Shown in pieces: positions 27,975 through 36,125 of a DNA stretch of 64,000 bases. The notes under the pieces were generated by a model that saw only the letters and a list, made by a program, of their open reading frames with translations, ran no database searches and was not told the DNA's origin. This DNA is from UBA11986 sp963734955 (lineage in GTDB: Bacteria; Bacteroidota; Ignavibacteria; UBA10030; UBA6906). The stretch's first letter is position 1; every line of letters begins with the position of its first letter. The stretch lies in NCBI GenBank assembly GCA_963734955.1, contig CAVTJO010000006.1, forward strand, positions 62,001 to 126,000, written 5' to 3'. The translations under genes were made by a program, and so were the position numbers.

Positions 27975-29213
27975 CTAATACAGCAGATATTTCTTTGACC
28001 TTGCCCGGAAGGACTCGACGTCCTTCTGCAGATAGTCTTTGATGTCTTCGTACCTCATCCACTTTACAAAACGTTTCCGGATCTCGCCTGTTCCAACGAC
28101 ACGATCGAACTGCTCAAGCCGGGAGTCATTCGCCATGACAAACGGATTCTTGTCCGGATACAGGTTGTTGTGTGTCTGGAGGAGCAGAAACTGAAGACTC
28201 ATCAAATCCGCCGTGTCATAATCTGTGATGTAAAGCTGGACACCCCCAAGCATCTTATCCTTGTACTGCCCGTAGAACGGTCTGAATGAAATTGGGCGGA
28301 AGAGAACGCCGTCAATGCCCAAGGCATTCATCCTGTTTGCCAGAAGGGTTGGGTCAATCCATTCTGCGGCAAATGTCCGGAATGGGATTGTATACCCGAC
28401 GCCTTCGGAAATCACTCCCAGCTCTCCGAGAATTCCTGTTGCCACGTAATATTCCGGCGACTCGGACGAGGGAATGTGAGGAGACGGCGGGACCCACGGA
28501 AGGCCCGTGTCTTCGAATGTCATGCTTCGCTTCCAGTCTTTCATCGGAACAACTGCAAGGTTGCATTTTACACCGTTGGCCAGCATGCCCTCATCGTTGA
28601 TCAAGCGTGCCAGCTCACCGCATGTGAGGCCGTAAACGTACGGGATCGGATATTCACTCAAGAATGATTGGAACCCCTTCTCGACGGTGCACCCCTCCAC
28701 TTTCTGCCCGCCAAGTGGATCCGGCCGGTCGAGTACAACGAAGTTGATCTTCTGTTCTCCTGCCGCTTCCATCGCCAACCCCATGGAGCTGATGTAGGTG
28801 TATGACCGGCAGCCGATATCCTGCACGTCGTAGACCAGCACGTCGATTTCCTTGAGCATTGCGGGTGTGGGCTTCCGCGTCTTTCCGTAGAGGGAATACA
28901 CAGGGAGCTTTGTTCGTTCGTCGGTGTAAGTCTCCGTGCTCTCTCCGGCTCGATGGTCTCCGCGGACACCATGTTCCGGTCCAAACAACGCAACGAGATG
29001 AACATCCGGCGCTTCAAAGAGGATATCAATTGTTGACTTCAAGTGGGAATCAACACCCGTCGGATTGGTAATCAGACCGATCCGCTTTCCATGCAAGATG
29101 TCGAACCCGCGCTCCCGCAGGACTTCGATTCCCGGCTTCACTTTTGCGGTTTGAGCGATGAGGCAGTGTACGGTCAGCAATGAAGCAAGGAAGGGAAAAA
29201 GTCGTCGTTTCAT
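27975..29213 (-). CDS. namZ: Exo-beta-N-acetylmuramidase (DUF1343, NamZ family)
   Basis: 412 residues from the ATG at 29213, which is preceded on its strand by GGAGAG. A longer frame upstream lacks homology. A signal peptide (RRLFPFLASLLTVHCLIAQ) places it in the periplasm or outside. DUF1343 blocks are GKRIGLITNPTGVD, LFGPEHGVRGD, YSLYGKTRKPT, VYDVQDIGCRSYTYISSM, and DRPDPLGG. Characterised members release terminal MurNAc from glycan ends. It converges with the GT2 gene (10 bases apart) and diverges from ymdB. With AmpG and an amino-sugar kinase nearby it forms a MurNAc/GlcNAc salvage set. Confidence 0.9.
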   Translation of the reverse strand: MKRRLFPFLASLLTVHCLIAQTAKVKPGIEVLRERGFDILHGKRIGLITNPTGVDSHLKSTIDILFEAPDVHLVALFGPEHGVRGDHRAGESTETYTDERTKLPVYSLYGKTRKPTPAMLKEIDVLVYDVQDIGCRSYTYISSMGLAMEAAGEQKINFVVLDRPDPLGGQKVEGCTVEKGFQSFLSEYPIPYVYGLTCGELARLINDEGMLANGVKCNLAVVPMKDWKRSMTFEDTGLPWVPPSPHIPSSESPEYYVATGILGELGVISEGVGYTIPFRTFAAEWIDPTLLANRMNALGIDGVLFRPISFRPFYGQYKDKMLGGVQLYITDYDTADLMSLQFLLLQTHNNLYPDKNPFVMANDSRLEQFDRVVGTGEIRKRFVKWMRYEDIKDYLQKDVESFRARSKKYLLY

Positions 29214-29342
29214 TTGCTCTCCGATTCCATGAGAGAATATATGAGTCATGGCCCGAGAACGCAACAGCCAATTCCTCCTACCATTTGCCACGGAAAATCT
29301 CTATATTGGTTCCCAACCACTCGGTACATCCAAACACCTCCA

Positions 29343-30141
29343 TTGCCAAAGACACTGAACATTTTTTTCGTCGGCGACATCGTAGGCCAGCCGGGGCTGG
29401 ATATTGCCGTCAACCTCGTTCCCAACTATCTCAAGAAATACAGCGTTGATCTTCTCATCATCAACGGCGAGAATGCCACGGAAGGGAAGGGTATCGCCGA
29501 AGAACACGCCAAGAAGATCTTCGAGCTTGGAACGCACGTTATTACCACGGGCAACCATGTGTGGGACCGTTGGGATAGCAGGAAAGTTCTGGGTGCCGAT
29601 CGGCGAATTCTGCGACCGCTGAACTATCCGAGGGAAAACGGGGGCAATGGCTTTATCGTTGTTGATCTGGGGGAGAAGGGGAAGGTCGGGGGTTCTGAAT
29701 ATCCAGGGTCGCGTGTACATGCAACCCATTGATGATCCGTTCAAGACTGCGGATTGGGCTATTGCAAAAATTCATGAAGAGACCAAGGTGATTCTCGTCG
29801 ATTTTCATGCCGATGCCACTGCCGAGAAAATGGCGATGGGATGGCATCTTGATGGGAGGGTTACCGCGGTGGTGGGGACACACACGCATACGCCCACCGC
29901 TGATGGAAGGATTCTGCCGAGAGGCACTGCCTTCCAATCTGACGTCGGGATGACCGGTCCGTACGACTCGATCCTTGGTATGAAGAAAGAACAAGCGTTG
30001 AAGCGTATGATTCTTCAGACTCCGCACAAATATGAAGTTGCTGCGCACGATGTCCGGTTGTGCGCAGTGTATGTGCAGGCAGATGTTGAAACGGGGCGCG
30101 CATTGAAAATGGAAACTGTAATCTTCCCCGCTTTTGGATAA
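29343..30141 (+). CDS. ymdB: YmdB-type metallophosphoesterase, frameshifted
   Basis: A calcineurin-like phosphodiesterase of the TIGR00282 family, reported to hydrolyse cyclic nucleotides. It is about 265 residues after correction, normal length. FFVGDIVGQPG, NGENATEGKGI, TTGNHVWDR, VDFHADATAEKMAMGWHLDG and GTHTHTPTAD carry the metal ligands. The frame breaks at the five-G run 29688-29692; dropping one G gives GKVGVLNIQGRVYM. The start is TTG at 29343, because homology begins there; the ATG at 29214 would add an unrelated leader. folD follows 32 bases later. Confidence 0.9.
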
Positions 30142-30173
30142 CGACTACAAGACTCAAACCAGCAGACCTCGAG

Positions 30174-31061
30174 ATGCCCGCCCGGATAATTGACGGGAAA
30201 GCAATAGCCGCCCAGATCAGATCTGAGGTGAAACGTGATGCGGAACGACTGAAGAGCGAGCGCAACATCGTTCCCGGCCTTGCGTTTGTGCTCGTCGGCG
30301 AAGACCCCGGGTCCCAGGCATACGTGCGGTCGAAGGGCAAAGCCTGCGAAGAGATGGGGTTCTATTCAATCACCGAACGGCGACCCGACTCGATTTCGCA
30401 GGAGGAGTTGCTTGCTCTCATCAACCGGTTCAACAAGGATTCGAGGGTTCACGGAATCCTTGTCCAGCTTCCCTTGCCGGAGCACATCGATGAGGCAACG
30501 ATCATCGAGGCGATTGACTACAGGAAGGACGTTGATGGTTTTCATCCTGTGAACGTCGGGCGTCTTGTGCTCGGTCTTAAATGTCTGAGGCCGTGTACGC
30601 CGGCAGGAATTCAGGAACTCCTCCTTCGCAGTGGCAATGATCCCTCGGGCAAGCACGTCGTGGTGGTGGGACGCAGCAACATTGTCGGCAAACCTGTGAT
30701 GAATATCCTCCTTCAGAAGGAGCGCGGTGCGAATGCTGTTGTAACGATCGCTCACACCGGCGCATTGGATCTGTCGGCGATCACGAGTCAGGCTGATATT
30801 CTCGTGGCGGCACTCGGGAAGCCGGGGATGATCACTGGTGACATGCTCAAACCAGGTTGCGTGGTCATCGATGTTGGAATCAACCGCGTTGCAGATCCCG
30901 CAAACAAAAACGGAACACGACTTGTAGGAGATGTCCACTTTCCTTCGGCATCATTGGTCGCCGGCGCAATCACACCGGTCCCCGGTGGTGTGGGGCCGAT
31001 GACGATCGCGATGCTCATGAAGAACACTCTGCAAGTGGCACGAGGTTCCTCCTCCTCATAA
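30174..31061 (+). CDS. folD: Methylenetetrahydrofolate dehydrogenase/cyclohydrolase
   Basis: A bifunctional one-carbon enzyme making 10-formyl-THF from methylene-THF. At 295 residues it is full length. The catalytic lysine region SQAYVRSKGKACEEMG, the signature GILVQLPLPEHID, the dinucleotide motif VVVGRSNIVGKP, and the C-terminal ITPVPGGVGPMTIAMLMKNT are all intact. It is transcribed with ymdB. A repeat element follows. Confidence 0.97.
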   Translation: MPARIIDGKAIAAQIRSEVKRDAERLKSERNIVPGLAFVLVGEDPGSQAYVRSKGKACEEMGFYSITERRPDSISQEELLALINRFNKDSRVHGILVQLPLPEHIDEATIIEAIDYRKDVDGFHPVNVGRLVLGLKCLRPCTPAGIQELLLRSGNDPSGKHVVVVGRSNIVGKPVMNILLQKERGANAVVTIAHTGALDLSAITSQADILVAALGKPGMITGDMLKPGCVVIDVGINRVADPANKNGTRLVGDVHFPSASLVAGAITPVPGGVGPMTIAMLMKNTLQVARGSSSS

Positions 31062-31120
31062 CAGTTGCCAGGTTCCCGCATTCCGGTGGTGCCTCAGTTT
31101 GATCCCGACTGTGCACGACG

Positions 31121-31189
31121 GTCACCTTGAACAGAGTCGAAAGGTGACATATGTTGATGCGACAGGCTTCGACTTCGCTCAGCCTGACG
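31121..31189. repeat. Paired hairpin element, TCGACTTCGCTCA type
   Basis: The first hairpin is GTCACCTT ... AAGGTGAC (31121-31148). The second half, CAGGCTTCGACTTCGCTCAGCCTGAC, is also self-complementary. It belongs by wording to the intergenic family seen at 9498 and 57628. Confidence 0.6.
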
Positions 31190-31316
31190 TGGATTCTGAA
31201 AGTGAGACACCATCGCCTTCCAGTCATCTTGCTTATCAGACCACTTTTCGGTACATTTTTCACAAGTTCTTGTGCGTGCCTCACTTGCAGCCCACAATAA
31301 TCCCCCGCGAGTTTGA

Positions 31317-32255
31317 ATGAGCAGGAATCCTCTTGTCTTGGGAGTGGATGGAGGCGGGACGAAGAGCCTTGGTTTGATCGCCGATCCGTCCGGCAATATT
31401 CTCGCGAGCCGCGAAGGTGGGGCATCGAACATCAACGTGGTGGGAGTTGACGCTGCAGTTCGGAACCTTTACAAGGTGATGACGGATTGCTGTGGTGATG
31501 TCCGCTGTCCTCCTGAAGAGCTGCGCTCCGTTGTTTTCGCACTGGCAGGCGCCGGAGACGAGGGGAGTCGGGCGCGAATCAAGGATGCCGTCATTGCTCT
31601 GTTTCAGAAGAACGCAGTCAAGCCTCCCCCCATTACAATCGAGACAGATGCCCGCGCTGCGGTCGAAGGTGCGTTTGACGGCGGTCCTGGTGTCGTTGTT
31701 ATCGCCGGAACCGGCTCGGTGGTCATCGGTAAGACGGCGCGCGGGGATATCCTGATGTGCGGTGGATGGGGACGCTTTCTGGGTGACGAAGGAAGCGGAT
31801 ATTTCCTGGGCCGGGAAGCTCTGAGGGCAGTGACTCTTCAGACGGACAAGCGCGGCGAGGCTACAAAGCTCAAGCAGAAGCTGGCGAAAGTTCATCACAT
31901 CGACAGCCGTCAGGATATTACCAGGGCAGTGTACCAGGAAAAGTTCGAGTTGTCACAACTTGCCCCGCTGGTCATGGAGGCAGCCGCCGAGAATGACCTT
32001 GTCTCTCAGAGGATCATCCAGAACGCCGCACACCTGCTTGCCGAGCAGGCGCGGGTGATCGTTATGCAAATGGGAATTCTCCGGAAGATAGGCCTGGTGA
32101 TGCTTGGCGGACTTATCGATCACGAAAATGTCTATTCGAACACACTTCACTTGAAACTCTTGAAGTTGCTTCCACAGGTGGAGGTTCGTCAGCCTTCGCA
32201 TTCGCCGGCACATGGTGCAGTACTCATAGCGCTTGGCCGGAAGCAGAAAGCATGA
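31317..32255 (+). CDS. BadF/BadG-type sugar kinase, N-acetylglucosamine/MurNAc kinase-like
   Basis: 312 residues, ASKHA ATPase fold. The phosphate-1 motif VLGVDGGGTKS is at the N-terminus, phosphate-2 at GVVVIAGTGSVVIG, GGWGRFLGDEGSGYFLG follows, and the adenosine motif VMLGGLI is near the C-terminus. This pattern fits NagK/MurK kinases of GlcNAc and MurNAc. With NamZ and the AmpG-like permease close by, it would phosphorylate amino sugars released from imported muropeptides. The matching MurQ etherase is not in the window, so the next step must be encoded elsewhere. It stands alone between gaps. Confidence 0.8.
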   Translation: MSRNPLVLGVDGGGTKSLGLIADPSGNILASREGGASNINVVGVDAAVRNLYKVMTDCCGDVRCPPEELRSVVFALAGAGDEGSRARIKDAVIALFQKNAVKPPPITIETDARAAVEGAFDGGPGVVVIAGTGSVVIGKTARGDILMCGGWGRFLGDEGSGYFLGREALRAVTLQTDKRGEATKLKQKLAKVHHIDSRQDITRAVYQEKFELSQLAPLVMEAAAENDLVSQRIIQNAAHLLAEQARVIVMQMGILRKIGLVMLGGLIDHENVYSNTLHLKLLKLLPQVEVRQPSHSPAHGAVLIALGRKQKA

Positions 32256-32367
32256 CTGAATCTCAAGAGGCGATCCGCACCCGGTTACACTGTACCCATT
32301 TGCCCTTGCGATATTAATTCTTGCTGCTTGCGTCGTACTGTGACACTATCATCTCATTGAGGAATCC

Positions 32368-33927
32368 ATGGCAATTGCAAAATTCAAAAACGAACGACTC
32401 ACCGATTTTTCCAAACCCGCGAACCGCAGGAAACAACACGCCGCAATTGAAAAAGTGCGGGCGGAACTCGGCAGGGAGTATCCCATTGTGATAGGCGGGG
32501 AAAGGATCTTTGCAAACGAAAAATTCAATTCATTCAATCCCTCGAGACCAGCCGAAGTTGTGGGTGTGTTTCAAAAGGGAGATGCGGCTTTAGCCAACAA
32601 GGCGATGGATGTCGCACTGGCGAAGTTCGAAGAGTGGAGGAATGTTCCGGCGAAGAAACGGGCGGACTATCTGTTCAAGGCAGCCAGGTTGATGCGCCAG
32701 CGGAAGTTTGAGCTCAACGCGGTCATGGTATTCGAGGTTGGTAAGACATGGCCTGAGGCGGATGCAGATACCGCCGAGGCGATTGACTTCCTGGAATTTT
32801 ATGCCCGGGAAATGCTGCGCTACGGGGTCGATCAACCGGTGACCAAGAATCAAGGCGAACGGGGGAAGCTGGTATATCTGCCTCTTGGAGTCGGGGTGGT
32901 CATTCCGCCGTGGAACTTCGCACTTGCCATTCTTACGGGAATGACCTCGGCCGCAATTGTCACAGGGAATGCGGTCGTGCTTAAGCCGTCCAGCGATTCT
33001 CCGTTGACCGGTTGGAAGTATTTTGAGATCATGGAGGAAGTTGGTTTGCCTGCCGGTGTATTGAATTTCGTCAGCGGCCCGGGAGGTGCTGTGGGGGATA
33101 CACTCGTGTTGCATCCGAAGACCCGGTTCATCTCCTTCACGGGCTCAAAAGAGGTTGGCATCCATATCAACGAGGTGGCTGCGAAAGTTCAGCCCGGACA
33201 AATCTGGCTCAAGCGTGTTATCGCTGAAATGGGTGGCAAGGACTCCATCGTCGTTGATGAGGGAGTAGATCTTGAAGATGCGGCGCAGGGAACTGCCGTC
33301 TCGGCGTTCGGATTCCAGGGGCAGAAGTGTTCGGCATGTTCACGCGTGATTGTTCACGAAAAGGTCTACGACAGGTTTGTTGATATTCTCGCGCGGAAAG
33401 CGGAGGCGTTTACGGTTGGCGATTCGACGGACCCCGGGAACTCCATGGGACCTGTCGTGAACAGGCGCTCCGAGGAAAGCATCCTATCGTACATCGAAAA
33501 GGGAATCCGGGAAGGTGGCCGGCTGGTGGCCGGCGGCAAGAAGTCCGGCGATGACGGCTTTTTCATTCGGCCAACAGTGATCGCCGATGTCGATCCTCAC
33601 GCAACAATTGCCCAGGAAGAGATTTTCGGTCCGGTGCTCGCAGTGATCAAAGCAAAGAACTTCGATGACGGATTGAACATTGCCAACAACACGGAGTTCG
33701 GTCTGACAGGTGCGGTCTATACCAAAAACAAGAGACATCTGGAGAAAGCCGAGCGGGAGTTTTTCGTTGGCAATCTCTACTTCAACAGAAAATGTACCGG
33801 CGCCCTCGTCGGTGTCCATCCGTTCGGAGGCTTCAATATGAGCGGGACCGATTCGAAAGCCGGCGGAAAGGATTATCTGTTGCTTTTCCTGCAGGCCAAA
33901 TCGATTGCCGAAAAAGTGAAGAAGTAG
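32368..33927 (+). CDS. pruA: L-glutamate gamma-semialdehyde (P5C) dehydrogenase
   Basis: Oxidises P5C/glutamate semialdehyde to glutamate in proline breakdown, using NAD. At 519 residues it is the separate, monofunctional type. The Glu motif AEMGGKDSIVVDEGVDLEDA and the catalytic cysteine in FGFQGQKCSACSRVIV are intact, with EEIFGPVLAV and HPFGGFNMSGTDSKAGG near the C-terminus. No proline dehydrogenase gene is adjacent. GAGG upstream of the ATG is compatible with the chosen start. Confidence 0.93.
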   Translation: MAIAKFKNERLTDFSKPANRRKQHAAIEKVRAELGREYPIVIGGERIFANEKFNSFNPSRPAEVVGVFQKGDAALANKAMDVALAKFEEWRNVPAKKRADYLFKAARLMRQRKFELNAVMVFEVGKTWPEADADTAEAIDFLEFYAREMLRYGVDQPVTKNQGERGKLVYLPLGVGVVIPPWNFALAILTGMTSAAIVTGNAVVLKPSSDSPLTGWKYFEIMEEVGLPAGVLNFVSGPGGAVGDTLVLHPKTRFISFTGSKEVGIHINEVAAKVQPGQIWLKRVIAEMGGKDSIVVDEGVDLEDAAQGTAVSAFGFQGQKCSACSRVIVHEKVYDRFVDILARKAEAFTVGDSTDPGNSMGPVVNRRSEESILSYIEKGIREGGRLVAGGKKSGDDGFFIRPTVIADVDPHATIAQEEIFGPVLAVIKAKNFDDGLNIANNTEFGLTGAVYTKNKRHLEKAEREFFVGNLYFNRKCTGALVGVHPFGGFNMSGTDSKAGGKDYLLLFLQAKSIAEKVKK

Positions 33928-33997
33928 CGTTTTCACGGGCGTGACGCCATTGTGAATTGCAGAACCGAAACAGTAAACCGGACTCATCGGAGGCTCA

Positions 33998-35161
33998 ATG
34001 AAAGTTCATGAGTATCAAGGCAAAGAGATTCTGAAGAAATTTAACGTTGAAGTCCCGAGAGGGAAAGTGGCGTTTAGCGTCGATGAAGCAGTGAAAAACG
34101 CGGAGGAGCTTGGCGGCCGTGTCTGGGTCGTGAAGGCGCAAATCCATGCTGGTGGCAGGGGGAAAGGCGGTGGCGTGAAAGTCGCACGAAGTATCGATGA
34201 GGTTCGCCAACTGTCAGGACAGATTCTCGGAATGACGTTGGTGACTCATCAAACCGGTCCTGCAGGCAAAGTGGTGAAACGATTGCTGATAGAACAGGGA
34301 ATTAACATTGCCCGGGAGTTGTACGTCGGTGTGACGCTGGATCGTGCCTCGTCCCGTAATGTTGTCATGGCATCCACCGAGGGTGGGGTTGAGATTGAGA
34401 AGGTTGCAGCGGAGACACCTGAGAAGATTCTGAAGGAGTTTGTCGATCGCGCACAGGGGTTCCAGCAGTACCAGGCGCGGAAACTTGCATTTGGCCTCGG
34501 GCTTTCGGGAGACGCTTTTAAGAACGGTGTCAAATTCCTGATGGCACTGTATCGGGCGTATGACGCGATGGACTGTACACTGGCAGAGATCAACCCGCTT
34601 GTAGTCACCGTTGAGGGGGGAGTTCTGGCGCTGGACGCCAAGATGAACTTCGATGACAATGCACTCTATCGTCATCCGGAGTTGGGGCCATTGCGCGATC
34701 TTGATGAAGAGGACCCTCTGGAAGTCGAGGCCTCGAAATCAAATCTCAACTATATCAAGCTTGATGGCAACGTGGGCTGTATGGTCAATGGTGCGGGTCT
34801 CGCCATGGGGACCATGGATATCATCAAACTTGCGGGTGGCGAGCCGGCAAACTTTCTCGATGTGGGTGGTGGTGCGAGCCCTGAAACCGTTGAGGCAGGG
34901 TTTAAAATCATTCTCGCCGACCATCATGTGAAAGCGGTGCTGATCAATATCTTCGGCGGAATCGTCCGGTGCGATCGCGTAGCGACCGGTGTTGTCGAGG
35001 CTGCAAAGAAGGTACAGGTGAATATCCCTGTGGTTGTCCGCCTCGCCGGAACCAACGCGGAACTTGCGGGAGACATTCTCAATGCGTCCGGACTAAATTT
35101 CCTGGTGGCTACCAGCCTGAAGGATGCCGCTGAAAAGGTGACCCAGGCGATCAGGAACTGA
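33998..35161 (+). CDS. sucC: Succinyl-CoA ligase [ADP-forming] beta subunit
   Basis: The ATP-grasp subunit of the TCA-cycle enzyme that links succinyl-CoA to ATP (or GTP) formation. At 387 residues it is full length. MKVHEYQGKEILKKFNV, VKAQIHAGGRGKGGGVK and INIFGGIVRCDRVATGVVEA are diagnostic. The alpha subunit gene sucD, often adjacent, is not here: tpiA follows instead. GGAGG precedes the ATG. Confidence 0.96.
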   Translation: MKVHEYQGKEILKKFNVEVPRGKVAFSVDEAVKNAEELGGRVWVVKAQIHAGGRGKGGGVKVARSIDEVRQLSGQILGMTLVTHQTGPAGKVVKRLLIEQGINIARELYVGVTLDRASSRNVVMASTEGGVEIEKVAAETPEKILKEFVDRAQGFQQYQARKLAFGLGLSGDAFKNGVKFLMALYRAYDAMDCTLAEINPLVVTVEGGVLALDAKMNFDDNALYRHPELGPLRDLDEEDPLEVEASKSNLNYIKLDGNVGCMVNGAGLAMGTMDIIKLAGGEPANFLDVGGGASPETVEAGFKIILADHHVKAVLINIFGGIVRCDRVATGVVEAAKKVQVNIPVVVRLAGTNAELAGDILNASGLNFLVATSLKDAAEKVTQAIRN

Positions 35162-35236
35162 CCTTTGTATCCGGGCCGGTTGAAGGGTTGAACCCATCCC
35201 GAATAACTGACGGCGTATAACACTCGGACTACTGAC

Positions 35237-35998
35237 ATGCGTAGACAATTCATTGCGGGCAACTGGAAGATGTTCAAGGATCTTGTCGGAACCGCCGAGC
35301 TTATCAACGAGCTCAGGGGGCGCATTGAGTCTGCGAACTCCAAAGCCCTTGTCGCCATATGTCCGCCCTTCACGTCCCTCGCGATTGCGGCAAGTCTCCT
35401 GAAGGGGTCTCAAATAATGCTCGGTGCACAAAACATGTCGGAGCATGATGAAGGTGCTTACACAGGTGAGATATCGTGGAAGATGCTAAAATCCGCAGGC
35501 TGTGAATTCGTTATTCTCGGTCACTCAGAACGACGCCTGTACTTCGGTGAAACGAACGAGTTGATAAATGCCAAGGCAAAGAAGGCTCTTGCCAGTGGTT
35601 TGAAACCCATTGTCTGCGTCGGGGAAACATTAGAGCATCGGGAAAAGGGGGTGACCCACCAGATCATTGCAGCCCAGGTCAAAGGAGTCCTGTCGGGCAT
35701 CTCGTCGCAGGAAATGGAAAAGGTTACCATTGCTTATGAGCCTGTTTGGGCAATAGGTACGGGGAAAAATGCCACCCCTGATCAGGCGCAGGAAGTGCAC
35801 CAGGCAATTCGGAAGCTTGTAGGTCAGCTTTACAGTTGGGCCATTGCCGATAGGGTGGTGATCCAATACGGGGGGAGCGTCAAGCCGGAGAACGCGGCAG
35901 GCCTCCTGAAGCAGAATGATATTGACGGTGCACTCGTGGGAGGAGCCTGCCTGAATCCTGATTCGTTCGCGGCAATCATAAAGTCCGCTCGTGAATAA
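35237..35998 (+). CDS. tpiA: Triosephosphate isomerase
   Basis: Interconverts DHAP and glyceraldehyde 3-phosphate. It is 253 residues and complete: RQFIAGNWKMFKD at the start, VILGHSERR (catalytic His), AYEPVWAIGTGKNATPDQAQE (catalytic Glu and loop 6), and the phosphate-binding YGGSVKPENA and GALVGGACL. It is separate from the gap-pgk pair at 10-12 kb. Confidence 0.97.
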   Translation: MRRQFIAGNWKMFKDLVGTAELINELRGRIESANSKALVAICPPFTSLAIAASLLKGSQIMLGAQNMSEHDEGAYTGEISWKMLKSAGCEFVILGHSERRLYFGETNELINAKAKKALASGLKPIVCVGETLEHREKGVTHQIIAAQVKGVLSGISSQEMEKVTIAYEPVWAIGTGKNATPDQAQEVHQAIRKLVGQLYSWAIADRVVIQYGGSVKPENAAGLLKQNDIDGALVGGACLNPDSFAAIIKSARE

Positions 35999-36125
35999 CT
36001 TTGGATTTTCAACGCGTTAGGATGTAGCTCTCGCCAATCCCTTTAATTTCCGTTGCTTTCCCTGCTTTTTATGCTTATATTTATGCGGAAATTACTTCCT
36101 CTCCACACTCGGTGTCAGTGAATAG

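Noticed and set aside
29214..29342. ymdB start at the upstream ATG 29214
   Set aside because: The added 43 residues have no match to the family, and homology starts exactly at the TTG 29343.
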